Part shown: piece by piece, positions 17,863 through 26,699 of the stretch
Numbering within the stretch: the stretch's first letter is position 1
Layout of the letters: every line of letters begins with the position of its first letter
From: Dyella sp. EPa41
Lineage (GTDB): Bacteria > Pseudomonadota > Gammaproteobacteria > Xanthomonadales > Rhodanobacteraceae
Length of the DNA stretch: 64,000 nt
Assembly (NCBI RefSeq): GCF_016586165.1
Contig: NZ_BCPR01000005.1
Coordinates: 48,497-112,496 of the forward strand
Direction: 5' to 3'
The notes under the pieces: model-generated
Seen by the model: only the letters and a program-made list of their open reading frames with translations
Databases searched by the model: none
What the model was told of the DNA's origin: nothing
Position numbers and translations under genes: made by a program

Positions 17863-18723
17863 ATGGCCATGACATACGCCAAGCAAACGTCCCACTCGTT
17901 GCCGTATCTCGGCTTTGGCCTCGGCCTGCGCGTCGATCATTACGAGGCGCTGCTGGAGGAGCCGGGCAATGTGGAGTGGCTGGAGATCGTCTCCGAGAAT
18001 TACCTCGTGCCCGGCGGACGCCCGCTGCGCTGGCTGGAGCGGTTTCGCGAGCGCTTCCCGCTGGTGATGCACGGGGTGTCGATGTCCATCGGCGGCACCG
18101 ATCCGCTCGACCTGGCCTACCTCGACCAGCTCGCCGCACTGGCGCGCCACGTGCAGCCCGCGTGGATTTCCGACCACCTGTGCTGGACCGGCGTGGATGG
18201 CGTGAACCTGCATGACCTGATGCCGCTGCCGTACACCGAGGAGGCACTGCGCCACGTGGTGGAGCGCGTGCGTCGCGTGCAGGACAGGCTGGGCCGGCGC
18301 ATCCTGCTGGAAAACGTCTCCAGCTACATCAGCTATGCGCAGTCGCGGCTGACCGAGTGGGAGTTTCTCGCGGCGGTTGCCGAGCAGGCGGACTGCCTGA
18401 TCCTGCTCGACATCAACAACGTGCACGTGAGCGCGCACAACCACGGGTTTGATGCGCTGGACTATCTCGACGGCCTGCCGCCTTCGCGCGTGCAGCAGTT
18501 TCATCTCGCCGGCCACGAGCACGGCGGCGCGCTGCTCATCGACACCCACGACGCGCCCGTGGTGGATGCCGTGTGGGACCTCTACATGCAAGCCGTGCGC
18601 CGCTTTGGCCGCGTGTCCACCATGATCGAGCGCGACGACCATATCCCCCCGCTCGCCACCTTGCGCGCGGAACTGGACCACGCCCGCGCGCTTGCCGATG
18701 CGCTGTCGCGGGAGGCCGCATGA
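17863..18723 (+). CDS. bufB: MNIO (DUF692) multinuclear iron oxidase, bufferin maturase
   Basis: 286 aa from ATG 17863 (a GTG at 17842 is possible). TIM-barrel MNIO hallmarks: [21 protein letters not shown], the metal-binding HGVSMSIGG (H70), [42 protein letters not shown] and HLAGHEH. MNIOs use two or three iron ions to oxidise cysteine side chains of the partner precursor. It overlaps the next gene by ATGA, forming the standard BufB-BufC pair that acts on BufA. Confidence 0.93.
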   Translation: MAMTYAKQTSHSLPYLGFGLGLRVDHYEALLEEPGNVEWLEIVSENYLVPGGRPLRWLERFRERFPLVMHGVSMSIGGTDPLDLAYLDQLAALARHVQPAWISDHLCWTGVDGVNLHDLMPLPYTEEALRHVVERVRRVQDRLGRRILLENVSSYISYAQSRLTEWEFLAAVAEQADCLILLDINNVHVSAHNHGFDALDYLDGLPPSRVQQFHLAGHEHGGALLIDTHDAPVVDAVWDLYMQAVRRFGRVSTMIERDDHIPPLATLRAELDHARALADALSREAA

Positions 18724-19499
18724 GCGGGCTGCGCGCCATGCAGCTGCAGCTCGCCGATGCGCTGCGTTCGGAGGCCATGCCGTCGTTGGCGTTGCTGCGC
18801 GGCGATGGCGTGGCCGACGCGACGAGCCGCCTGGCGGTCTATCACCACGGCTACCGAGCTCGCCTGGTGGAGGCATTGCACACGGAGTTTCCCGGTTTGG
18901 CGCTGCTGGCCGGCAAGCAGTTTGCGCGTGTTCTGCACGACTACGTGACCGCCCGTCCGTCGAGCCACTTCAACATCCGCTGGCATGGCGAAGGCCTCGC
19001 CACCTTCCTGGGCCAAACGGCGCCATGGAGCAACCGGCCCGCCCTGGCGCAGATGGCGCAACTCGACTGGGCCATCTCCACCGCGTTCGACGCCGCCGAC
19101 CACGCCACCATCGGCGCCGGCGAGCTGGCGCAGGTGCCAGCGGATGCCTGGGCCACGTTGCGCCTGCATCCCCTCCCGCATGCGCGCCTGCTGCGTGCCA
19201 CGCATAACGTCGATGCGTTCCGCCGCGCGGCGGACCGGCACATGGCGCGCCCCTCGCTGCGCCGGTTGCGCCAGCCCAGGCATCTGCTGGTGTGGCGACC
19301 CGCGCTGGAGGTGCGTTATCGCCCCGTCGCCCCTGCCGAGCTCCCCGCGCTGCAGGCCGCGCTGGATGGCGAAACGTTTGCGACCCTGTGCGCGCGGCTG
19401 GCCGAGCGGCACGGCACCCGCGCCGCGCTGCCACGCATGGCCGCCCTGCTCGGCCAATGGCTGGACGACGGCCTGATCGGCAGGCTGGACATGGGCTGA
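18720..19499 (+). CDS. bufC: DUF2063 protein, partner of the MNIO enzyme (BufC-like)
   Basis: 259 aa, ATG at 18720 overlapping the bufB stop. N-terminal DUF2063 domain ([11 protein letters not shown] ... [20 protein letters not shown] ... [18 protein letters not shown]), C-terminal substrate-binding part with [14 protein letters not shown]. In bufferin systems this protein binds the precursor leader and delivers it to the MNIO in the cytoplasm. Last gene of the operon; 70 bases before an AraC-type regulator. Confidence 0.9.
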   Translation: MSGLRAMQLQLADALRSEAMPSLALLRGDGVADATSRLAVYHHGYRARLVEALHTEFPGLALLAGKQFARVLHDYVTARPSSHFNIRWHGEGLATFLGQTAPWSNRPALAQMAQLDWAISTAFDAADHATIGAGELAQVPADAWATLRLHPLPHARLLRATHNVDAFRRAADRHMARPSLRRLRQPRHLLVWRPALEVRYRPVAPAELPALQAALDGETFATLCARLAERHGTRAALPRMAALLGQWLDDGLIGRLDMG

Positions 19500-19569
19500 C
19501 GCATCGCCATGTAACCTGGCCCTGCCCCCCCGGCGAAGTCACTATGGAGACATTCGCCGAAGGGCACCC

Positions 19570-20466
19570 ATGTACATCGAACCGAACCCGTCGTTGCCCG
19601 CCGGCCCGCGCCCCAGGCTGGTCGAGCCCGCGCTGGAATCCCTGCTCAACCGGTCGATGCTGCAGGTGCAGGTCGTGGCCGAGCTGCATCGCTGCGGCTC
19701 GTGGTACGAAGACGAGCCCCGCTACGAATGCGGCCTGTTCCATCTGGTGGGGTCCGGCCAATGCCGGGTGGAGTGCGACGAGCTGGGCTCCGCCGCGGAG
19801 CTGGAACCCGGCGACCTGGTGATATTCCCCCACGGCACCCCGCACCGCCTGCTTGGCGCGCCCGGCAGCGACGAAGCCCGCACCAGCCTGATCTGCGGCG
19901 AGTTCCGTTTCACAGGTTCGGGCCAGCACCCGCTGAACCTGGCGCTGCCCTCGTGCATGGTCATCCGTGCGTCGCAGGCCAGCACGCCTTTCCGCCAGCT
20001 GGCGGCGACCATGGCCGAGGTCGTGCACGCCGACTGCGCCGGACGCCACGTGCTGCTCAACAAGCTGGCCGATGCGTTGTTCACGCTGGCGATCTGCGAT
20101 TACGCGCGCCAGTCCGCCGAGCGGCACGGCCTGTTTGCCTCGCTGGCCGATCCGCGCATCGCACGCGTGCTGCAAGACGTGCACGCACACCCGGGCAAGG
20201 CATGGACCATGCAGTCCATGGCCGCACTCGCCTGCATGTCACGCTCCGCCTTCGCGGAACGCTTCACCCAGTTGATGAAGATGCCGCCCATCCAATACGT
20301 CACGCAGTGGCGCGTGAGCGTGGCGGAACAATTGTTGCGCGACCGCCAGCAATCGGTGGCCGGCATCGCGCAGCAATTGGGATACAGCAGCGAAGCCGCC
20401 TTCCGGCGTTTGTTCAAGCGCGTGAGCGGCATATGCCCGGGGCGTGTTCGCGTCGCGGTGAATTGA
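19570..20466 (+). CDS. AraC family transcriptional regulator with cupin sensor
   Basis: 298 aa. N-terminal cupin-like domain (residues 35-165; LEPGDLVIFPHGTPHRLLG) of the AraC_binding_2/cupin_6 type, then two HTH motifs in the last 100 residues (WTMQSMAALACMSRSAFAER; VAGIAQQLGYSSEAAFRRLF). Family members often control efflux or oxidoreductase genes. It follows bufC on the same strand, but the intervening 70 bases and different theme make regulation of the bufferin genes possible and unproven. Confidence 0.88.
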   Translation: MYIEPNPSLPAGPRPRLVEPALESLLNRSMLQVQVVAELHRCGSWYEDEPRYECGLFHLVGSGQCRVECDELGSAAELEPGDLVIFPHGTPHRLLGAPGSDEARTSLICGEFRFTGSGQHPLNLALPSCMVIRASQASTPFRQLAATMAEVVHADCAGRHVLLNKLADALFTLAICDYARQSAERHGLFASLADPRIARVLQDVHAHPGKAWTMQSMAALACMSRSAFAERFTQLMKMPPIQYVTQWRVSVAEQLLRDRQQSVAGIAQQLGYSSEAAFRRLFKRVSGICPGRVRVAVN

Positions 20467-20648
20467 GCGGCGCCAGGCCGTGCGTGGTCGTACTCACCTT
20501 TGGAAGTGCCTGGAAAATCCAGGCCCGGTTCGCGTTTGCCGGAAAGGCGACGCGCCATGCGAAGGTCGCCGTTCCCAGTGGCGGGCACCTGCCAGGAACC
20601 ACCTGACAAGGACCTATGCAGGGCTTCTCACTAGTCAGCGCCCAGCGG

Positions 20649-21587
20649 CTACGGCCCCTCGGGCACCCACACGAAGCTGTCGCCCTGCTTCGTCACGTGT
20701 CCCAATCCAGGGAATGGAAAGTGGACCGCGTAAACACGCTCGTTGTTTTCCGCCATGCGCTTCAGCTCCGCACGCCGGGTTGACTGCGCCGCGGGCGCAT
20801 CTTCGTCGTATTCCACCGTCCATTCCGGTCGCTGCACCGAGACAACGTAGTGATGCACGACGTCGCCGATGTAGAGCAGTCGCTCGTTGCCCGACGTGAT
20901 CTCGTAGGCGCTGTGTCCCGGGGTATGGCCCCGGACATCCACCGCGTTCACCACCCCAGGCAAGATCGTCGCGCCTGGTTCAAAGGTTTCGACCTTGGGC
21001 GTGATGGCAGCGACGAGAGCTGCGTTGCCGCCATCCTTCTTCAGCGCCTCCCACTCGGGCGCCGAGATATGGATGACGGCGTTGGGAAACGCGAGAGCGC
21101 CGCCGCGCGTGAGCAGTCCACCGGTATGGTCCTGATGACGGTGCGAGATGAAGATGTCCGTGACCTGCGCCGGCGCCACGCCCGCCTCGCGCATGGAAAC
21201 CGGCAGGCGCCCCGCACGAGCGAAAGAAGCGTCCGCCGCGCCGGTGTCAAACAGCAGCACGCGCTTCCCGCTACGCACCAGCAATGGCTGGATGCTCAGG
21301 TGCAGCACATCCGTCGGCTGCCCCGCTGCGGCCAGCAACGCGCTGACAGCCCCGTTGGGCTGGCCGACACCGAAGGTCTTGCCGTCATTGGCGGCATCGA
21401 TGTCGCCGTCTTTGAGCGCGACCGCATCGAGCTTGCCGATCTTGAAACGGAATATGTCGGGATGACCCGCCGGCGACGCTGCCTGCTGCACGGCGTGAGT
21501 GGCAGCCGGCAAAGGCCCGGCATACCCGGAAAGCATCACGCCCAACAGCAGGGCAGAAAGCGCAGCGGGAACATGGAGGCGAACCAT
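20649..21587 (-). CDS. Secreted MBL-fold metallo-hydrolase
   Basis: 312 aa from the ATG at 21587, chosen because it opens a signal sequence (MVRLHVPAALSALLLGVMLS) and has GAGG upstream. Zinc-binding H149-R-H151-Q-D153-H154 in the FISHRHQDHTGG motif, plus later VRGHTPGHSAYE and LLYIGDVVHH, place it in the glyoxalase II/AHL-lactonase-like branch of the metallo-beta-lactamase superfamily. Predicted periplasmic hydrolase; substrate unknown. Monocistronic. Confidence 0.87.
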   Translation of the reverse strand: MVRLHVPAALSALLLGVMLSGYAGPLPAATHAVQQAASPAGHPDIFRFKIGKLDAVALKDGDIDAANDGKTFGVGQPNGAVSALLAAAGQPTDVLHLSIQPLLVRSGKRVLLFDTGAADASFARAGRLPVSMREAGVAPAQVTDIFISHRHQDHTGGLLTRGGALAFPNAVIHISAPEWEALKKDGGNAALVAAITPKVETFEPGATILPGVVNAVDVRGHTPGHSAYEITSGNERLLYIGDVVHHYVVSVQRPEWTVEYDEDAPAAQSTRRAELKRMAENNERVYAVHFPFPGLGHVTKQGDSFVWVPEGP

Positions 21588-21740
21588 GGGAGTGACCTCA
21601 CGTGGATTGTGGTTAAGAGAGGCAACCGACGGCGATGTTTGCGAACCACTGAACAAATGGACATACCCGCGAGGTTGGCGTCGCAAGTAGAGATCTGGCC
21701 GCCGATGTCGGTTGGAAGCTGACCTAAGCGATGCCTTCGA

Positions 21741-22031
21741 TCAGTATAAGTCCACGATCACTGCAACCGCGGGACCAGCCATCAGCAGCCCACCCAACAG
21801 GGACCGTTTCCTGGCGCCAGTAAACACATGTCCAGATAGCCACAGTGATGCCAGCAGGCACACGACACCGCCAAGCAATATGGAGACGGAGACATGTCGG
21901 TGGCTTTCGATAACAGAATGCGGCGTCCCCGGCACCGGATCGCCAAGCTGGGACATGACTCCGTAGTACGCCAGTAGCCAGCCGGAGACAGCCAGCGCCA
22001 AAGCCAAGTTAGCGATCCGACCTACGTTCAT
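21741..22031 (-). CDS. Small membrane protein, tandem paralogue
   Basis: 96 aa with three predicted membrane segments. The loop after the first segment reads SQLGDPVPGTPHS, shared with the next upstream gene (SLLGDPPPGYPHQ), so the two are tandem paralogues of an unrecognised family. No function can be assigned. Confidence 0.6.
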   Translation of the reverse strand: MNVGRIANLALALAVSGWLLAYYGVMSQLGDPVPGTPHSVIESHRHVSVSILLGGVVCLLASLWLSGHVFTGARKRSLLGGLLMAGPAVAVIVDLY

Positions 22032-22103
22032 AGTGCCCCCTGTGGATCATAGTCCGCTGCGGGTCGGAAGCGGACCCTTCGTTTCAAGCAAAATATCGCG
22101 CCT

Positions 22104-22406
22104 TCACAGTGGGCGAAACAGCGCATAGACGCACAGCGCGGCGATCGGCATGGCGCAAATGGCAATCGCGATGCATGCCCGGATTCGAGCCTGTGCTAGT
22201 GCATAACCTGAAGCCACAAGGGCAGCGAACAGTGTTAGGGCACCCACAAGCGTTGCCGTCGTGTAGACGCGTTGCTCCAACGCGTACGCTTGGTGTGGGT
22301 ACCCTGGGGGCGGATCGCCAAGAAGGGACGTCATCGCAAAGAAACAGATGAGCCATCCTAAAGGAGCCAGGCAAACAGCTAGGTTGGCAGCGGTGGACTG
22401 CTTCAT
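22104..22406 (-). CDS. Small membrane protein, tandem paralogue
   Basis: 100 aa from the ATG at 22406; the longer frame to 22502 runs into the IS30 end. Three predicted membrane segments (LAVCLAPLGWLICFFAMTSL, TLVGALTLFAALVASGYALA, CIAIAICAMPIAALCVYALF) and the LGDPPPGYPH loop that links it to the following gene. GGGAG lies about 10 bases upstream. The IS30 insertion starts 73 bases before it and may have displaced its promoter. Confidence 0.6.
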   Translation of the reverse strand: MKQSTAANLAVCLAPLGWLICFFAMTSLLGDPPPGYPHQAYALEQRVYTTATLVGALTLFAALVASGYALAQARIRACIAIAICAMPIAALCVYALFRPL

Positions 22407-22478
22407 GCCGATAAATCTCCCAATGCGAGGTTCTGCTCCACCCTCAATTGACCTACGGCCGGATTGTCCGCTCCGGGT

Positions 22479-23706
22479 GGCGGCCTCAACCGGTCGATGC
22501 AACAGCTTGTTGAAATCGCTCGGCCGGTGTTTCGAAGCCTAACGTTTCTCGCGGTCGTTCGTTCAATTCTCTGGCGACGGCATTGAGCTTGGCCTGGGTG
22601 ATGCCCGAAACATCCATGCCCTTGGGAAAGTACTGCCTCAGCAAGCCGTTGGTGTTCTCGTTAGAACCACGCTGCCACGGATGGTACGGGTCACAAAAGT
22701 AGACCTGGATGTCGGTGGCCAAGGTAAAGCGATGATGGTCCGCCATCTCCGATCCCCGATCCCACGTCAGCGACCTATAGAGCTCCCGAGGTAGCTTATG
22801 CGCGTGCTTGATTAGTGCATTGATCACCGTCTCTGTATCGCGCCGATCAACCTTGACCAGCATCACGTAACGCGTCTTGCGTTCGACCAGGGTGGCGATC
22901 TGACTGTTCTTGTTGCCAAAGAGCAAGTCACCCTCCCAGTGACCGGGCACCGCACGATCCTCGACACACGCCGGTCGCTCGCTGATGGAGACAGTGCCGG
23001 TGATCCTTCCGTGGTCCTCGGTCTTTTGCGTGTGATGACGCGAACGACGCATCGCGCGCGAGCGTCGCAGATGCGCGAGGAGCTCCTTTTTAAGGGCTCC
23101 CCGGGACTGGATGTAGAGCGTGCGATAGATCGTCTCGTGTGACACCTGACAACTCGTATCGTCGGGGTAACAGTGCTTCAACCACCCTGCAATCTGCTGC
23201 GGCGCCCAATGGTGCCGGAGTTTGGCCGCCACCCATCGCGCCAAAACCCGATGCGTGGCCAGCTTACAGAGCTTGGGGCGTCGTGCTCTAGCCCAGGCCG
23301 CCTCGTCTGCCTGGCTGGCACGATACGCCAGCGGGCCGCCGTTGCGAGCAATCTCACGACTGATGGTCTAGGGAGCGCGCTGCAGTGAGAGGGCAATGGC
23401 GCGGATGCCATGCCCTGCCACCAGAGCGCGTGAAATGCCCTCCCGCTCAGCCAACGTCAACGCGCGCAGCGAACGTCGACGCCGCAGTGGACGGATGCCG
23501 CCAGAAGCCGCGAGAATCTCGCGAACCGACGAGTGGTGCCGATCAAACGCCGCGCGATCGAATGCAGCGAGTCACCCCGCTGCCAGCGATCCCACATCTG
23601 GGACTTCTGCTCTTCGGTGTAATAGATGCGGGTACGGTGTCTCATCTGCAACACTCCTGCTGCTTGCGCAGTCGTTAGTGTGTTGCATCGACCGGTTGAG
23701 GCCGCC
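22479..23706. mobile_element. IS30 family insertion sequence, inactivated
   Basis: 1228 bp bounded by perfect 26-bp inverted repeats (22479-22504 and 23681-23706; inner core TTGCATCGACCGGTTGAGGC). The single transposase gene is broken by a frameshift and a stop codon. A partial copy of the same end sequence occurs alone at 35413-35435. Confidence 0.88.
22486..23645 (-). pseudogene. IS30 transposase, frameshifted and with an internal stop
   Basis: Starts at the ATG at 23645 (MRHRTRIYYTEEQKSQMWDR). At about 23548 one base is missing: the frame leaves HSIARRL and the continuation FDRHHSSVREILAASGG is in another frame. A TAG at 23370-23368 interrupts QRAP-TISREIARN, where Ser is expected. The remaining 252 codons hold the DDE core (GHWEGDLLFG, WDRGSEMADHHRF, NENTNGLLRQYFPKG). 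Full-length members are about 380 aa, so all parts are present but not in one frame. Confidence 0.88.
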
Positions 23707-23807
23707 GTCGACAGCGGACACCCTAAGCTTAGCAAGTGCTGGACCGCCCACAGGTCCCACCGCTGATGCAAATACCTCTAGCACCCAAAAGTAACGCGCA
23801 GCCGTTC

Positions 23808-23858
23808 AATTCGAGAGCAAGAATCGGATTTTTCCAGCAAAGCCCTGCCGCCTAGCCT
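23808..23858 (+). promoter_or_regulatory. Ada-box promoter 1 (cyclase gene)
   Basis: AAT at 23808-23810, six bases, GCAA at 23817-23820, then GAATCGGA; -10-like TAGCCT at 23853-23858, 45 bases after the first A. AAT-N6-GCAA is the E. coli Ada box arrangement. Weakest -10 of the five. Confidence 0.7.
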
Positions 23859-23917
23859 CTTCCTCAGGTCATCGAGTGATTTTGATGATCACTCCACCAA
23901 CCTGAGGAAGCACTCCG

Positions 23918-24385
23918 ATGAGCAAAGAAGAGAACAATAAGGCTGTTGTCGCCCGTTGGTTTACAGAATTCTGGGGCAAGAATGTCAATCTGGCGGTCGT
24001 CGACGAGATCGCTTCGCCGGACATGCTGCTCAAGTATTCGTTGCACGAATCGCGGCGCGGCCGGGCTGACATCAAGGCGTTCATGACGGACTTTCGTGCG
24101 GCATTTCCCGATCTTAATTTCTGGGGTACCGCCGATCTGATCGCCGAGGGTGATTACGTCGTCGGCCAATGGGAAGGTGGCGGCACCCACACGGGGCCGG
24201 CTTTTGGCGACTTCCTGGTCGGCGGCCTTCCGGCAGCGACAGGTCGCAAGATGCATTTCACCGGCACCACGGTGCTGAAGGTGGTCGACGGCAAGATCGT
24301 GGAAGAGATCGGCCTTGACGATGGCGTAACAGCACTCATGCAGCTCGGCCTTATCAAGATCACCGCACAGAATGGCGATGCCTGA
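23918..24385 (+). CDS. SnoaL-like ester cyclase-type protein
   Basis: 155 aa, GAGGAAG ribosome site. SnoaL/NTF2-like fold: VVARWFTEFWGKNVNLAVVDE at the N-terminus, RGRADIKAFMTDFRAAFPDL, GDYVVGQWEGGGTHTGP, and FTGTTVLKVVDGKIVEEIG. Family members are small cytosolic barrels; many are annotated polyketide cyclases but most have no known substrate. It is transcribed from an Ada-box promoter and closed by a strong terminator, so it probably belongs to the alkylation response, an association I infer from the operator. Confidence 0.85.
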   Translation: MSKEENNKAVVARWFTEFWGKNVNLAVVDEIASPDMLLKYSLHESRRGRADIKAFMTDFRAAFPDLNFWGTADLIAEGDYVVGQWEGGGTHTGPAFGDFLVGGLPAATGRKMHFTGTTVLKVVDGKIVEEIGLDDGVTALMQLGLIKITAQNGDA

Positions 24386-24436
24386 TCCCGTGTGGAGTAA
24401 GGGCAGTATCGGACGTGTCTAGTTGATGACAATCCA

Positions 24437-24466
24437 GGGGCCGGTGCGCAAGCGCCGGCCCCTTTT
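24437..24466 (+). terminator. Intrinsic terminator after the cyclase gene
   Basis: GGGGCCGGTGC-GCAA-GCGCCGGCCCC, an 11-bp stem with one G-T pair and a GNRA-type loop, followed by TTTT. It separates Ada-box unit 1 from unit 2. Confidence 0.85.
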
Positions 24467-24499
24467 GCCTTCGCCGCGAATGCCTCGACTCACCCTTCG

Positions 24500-24549
24500 A
24501 ATTTGACCGCAAGAAGCGGAGCGTTATCACCGCACGCGATCGATAGATT
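24500..24549 (+). promoter_or_regulatory. Ada-box promoter 2 (channel gene)
   Basis: AAT at 24500-24502, six bases, GCAA at 24509-24512, then GAAGCGGAG; -10-like TAGATT at 24544-24549, 44 bases after the first A. The 5' leader to the ATG at 24710 is about 155 bases, the longest of the five. Confidence 0.8.
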
Positions 24550-24709
24550 GCCGAAACACAAAGTCCCACAGGGCAGCTCGCCAACGCGCGAGAACGACGA
24601 CCACATGGCCTGGCGCCCCTCCGAGGTGTCGCTACATCCAGGAGATTGACTGCTTCACGCGGAGGCCTGTGGTGCCCTTGCCGAGGCGTCTTATTGAACG
24701 GTGAGAACC

Positions 24710-25378
24710 ATGAACCTCAAGCCTGACAGCGAACCTTCCATCATTCGCAAAGACCATCTTCAAGGCATCCACGAGCCAAGTCGGGCCGTGAGCTTCAGTG
24801 ATGCCGCGTTCTCGATCATCATCACGTTACTCGTGCTGGAAATTCACCGACCCGTGGCTTCCCCCGGGCACTTGGCGCACGAGCTTCTAAATGCTTGGCC
24901 GTCGTATGTGGCCTATGTAGTGGCCTTCGTCTATGTCGGCATCATCTGGCTCAATCATCACTACATGTTTGAGCGCTTGTGCGCAATCGATCCAGCACTC
25001 AATTGGATAAACCTTGGGATCATTGGAACCTCATCGTTGATTCCCTTTCCCACGGGGGTGCTGGCAGAGGCTATCCGCGACGGCGATTTGATGGACCAGA
25101 AGGTCGCCGTGGTGCTGTATGCCTTGGTGTCGGCACTTATGTCCGCAGCGTGGCTACCCGCATTTTCGTACCTCCGCTGCCACCCCGAACTGGTGAAACC
25201 CAACCTTCCCCCCACCCTCTTCGCCAAGGAAGTGTTGCGACCCTCGGTTGGCATCATGCTTTTCGCGATTGCGGCGCTCGTTGGGTGGTTCATTCACCCC
25301 TTCCTCGCCGTCGGCATTTTTCTGTTGGTCGTCGTGTACTACGCCTGGACCAGCCAGGGCACTCACGCGTTTCGCTGA
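24710..25378 (+). CDS. TMEM175-like (DUF1211) channel protein
   Basis: 222 aa from the ATG at 24710 (GGTGAG upstream; a GTG at 24701 is possible). First segment holds the family motif R-x3-FSD (RAVSFSDAAFSIIITLLVLE), and about six membrane segments follow, as in bacterial TMEM175 proteins, which are leak potassium channels. Why an alkylation-response promoter should drive an ion channel is unclear; the precedent that methylating electrophiles trigger potassium efflux in bacteria (Kef systems) makes it reasonable. It is 32 bases before an unknown gene. Confidence 0.8.
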   Translation: MNLKPDSEPSIIRKDHLQGIHEPSRAVSFSDAAFSIIITLLVLEIHRPVASPGHLAHELLNAWPSYVAYVVAFVYVGIIWLNHHYMFERLCAIDPALNWINLGIIGTSSLIPFPTGVLAEAIRDGDLMDQKVAVVLYALVSALMSAAWLPAFSYLRCHPELVKPNLPPTLFAKEVLRPSVGIMLFAIAALVGWFIHPFLAVGIFLLVVVYYAWTSQGTHAFR

Positions 25379-25410
25379 GCTTATCAACCATCGCCTTGAG
25401 CGACGCCATC

Positions 25411-25983
25411 ATGTTCATTCAACGGTCTAACGCACGGGCGGCGACCACCTCATTTTTCGGGCTAGATCTCATTACGTCGGTTCTTCGAGAATCCCTTACG
25501 CGCACGGATATCAGCGCGCTTCGACTGGAAGACCTCGTCCTCCAGCTATTGGACATGGATGAGCACGAGGCAGCTGCGGTTGCCGCGCTGAAGGGCGAGC
25601 CATCAGTCCTTTTCCGGCGAGATCCGGAGCACTTTCTCGATATCTTGCTGCAAGTCATTCGCCACTATCGGCTCTCTCCCTTGTTCAGCCGAGATCCTGA
25701 ATGCGAGCACCACCGAAGCGTGCATCCGGCCGCCTACCACCGACGCGCGGGCGAGCCTTATCCCGCTGACATGGCACAGTGGCGTTCTGACTTTCGCGCC
25801 ATGAACCCCGAACAGCAGATGTTCTCCGCGACGCTCATCTGGATGTATCAGGCCGGACCCGATTCCACGTGGTTGCGTCGCGTTCCGTGTACCTGGCGGG
25901 CGTCAGAAGCACTGCAGTATCTGAGTGATGCCGGATGTCTGGCACGTTGGCTCATGCTCATGGCGCATTACGTGCCTTGGTAA
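25411..25983 (+). CDS. Unknown protein in the Ada regulon
   Basis: 190 aa from ATG 25411, same transcript as the channel gene. Mostly helical by composition; no signal peptide or membrane segment. Recognisable blocks are FFGLDLITSVLRESLTR, LEDLVLQLLDMDEHEAAAVA and, at the C-terminus, the Trp-rich PDSTWLRRVPCTWRASEALQ. No family recognised. The gene ends 19 bases before Ada-box promoter 3. Its conservation next to ada-type genes would be the best clue to its job. Confidence 0.65.
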   Translation: MFIQRSNARAATTSFFGLDLITSVLRESLTRTDISALRLEDLVLQLLDMDEHEAAAVAALKGEPSVLFRRDPEHFLDILLQVIRHYRLSPLFSRDPECEHHRSVHPAAYHRRAGEPYPADMAQWRSDFRAMNPEQQMFSATLIWMYQAGPDSTWLRRVPCTWRASEALQYLSDAGCLARWLMLMAHYVPW

Positions 25984-26002
25984 CAGTCGTTAAGCCAAAC
26001 GC

Positions 26003-26052
26003 AATTTGATCGCAAGGAGCGGAGTTAACCACGCGCTGTCCGTTCCTACACT
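26003..26052 (+). promoter_or_regulatory. Ada-box promoter 3 (methyltransferase-alkB)
   Basis: AAT at 26003-26005, six bases, GCAA at 26012-26015, then GGAGCGGAGTT; -10-like TACACT at 26047-26052, 44 bases after the first A. The leader to the ATG at 26087 is about 30 bases, supporting that start. Confidence 0.85.
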
Positions 26053-26086
26053 GGCATCACTGTCCAAGCCATCGAGTGATATCGCC

Positions 26087-26647
26087 ATGAACGTCCGTCA
26101 ACGCTTCCCGTTTGCTTGTAACTTCCGCGCCCCGGGCAACTTGCTTTCCGGCGCGATCGGCTATGCATTTGGCGAATCGAGCCTGGGCACCGTCGTGGTG
26201 GCCCGAAGCCTCAACGGTGTCTGCGCCATTTTTCTCGGCAACGATGCCGATGCCTTGTGCCGTGATCTCATCTCGGCCTTTCCGGCCGGTGAACTGGTCG
26301 CGGAGCAGACGTCATTGCAACACGAGGTCGACCATATCGTCGCCTTTATCGACAAAGGCACCGTCGAGGGCACCATCACGCTCGACATCGGTGGCACGCG
26401 CTTTGAACAGCAGGTCTGGAAACAATTGTGCGCGATTCCCGAGGGTGAAACGCGCTCCTACAGCGACATCGCGCAGGCGATGGGATCCTCTGCATCCACA
26501 CGGGCCGTGGCTGCTGCCTGCGCCGCCAACCTCCTTGCTGTCGTCATTCCGTGCCACCGCGTTGTCCGCAAGGACGGGTATCTCTCCGGTTATCGCTGGG
26601 GTGTGGAGCGCAAGCGGACCTTGCTGGTCGAGGAAGGCGCCCGATGA
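26087..26647 (+). CDS. Methylated-DNA--protein-cysteine methyltransferase, Ada C-domain type
   Basis: 186 aa. Closely resembles the C-terminal half of Ada (YAFGESSLGTVVVARSLNGV; FEQQVWKQLCAIPEGETRSY) and carries the acceptor Cys156 in PCHRV with the following GYRWGVERK. It removes alkyl groups from O6 of guanine in a suicidal transfer. The frame could be extended to a TTG at 26006, but that lies inside the Ada box and upstream of the -10, so the ATG at 26087 is right. No HTH or metal domain. One of three such enzymes in this locus. Confidence 0.92.
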   Translation: MNVRQRFPFACNFRAPGNLLSGAIGYAFGESSLGTVVVARSLNGVCAIFLGNDADALCRDLISAFPAGELVAEQTSLQHEVDHIVAFIDKGTVEGTITLDIGGTRFEQQVWKQLCAIPEGETRSYSDIAQAMGSSASTRAVAAACAANLLAVVIPCHRVVRKDGYLSGYRWGVERKRTLLVEEGAR

Positions 26648-26699
26648 CCAAGACAATATCGCCCTGCGTGGCGCCAACCCCATTTTGGAATGCACGGCG

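Noticed and set aside
17008..18876. 622-aa minus-strand open frame over the bufferin genes
   Set aside because: Antisense to the MNIO gene, whose conserved motifs and overlaps are convincing.
24979..25410. N-terminal extension of the 190-aa Ada-regulon protein
   Set aside because: It would overlap the channel gene for most of its length in another frame; ATG 25411 follows the channel stop.
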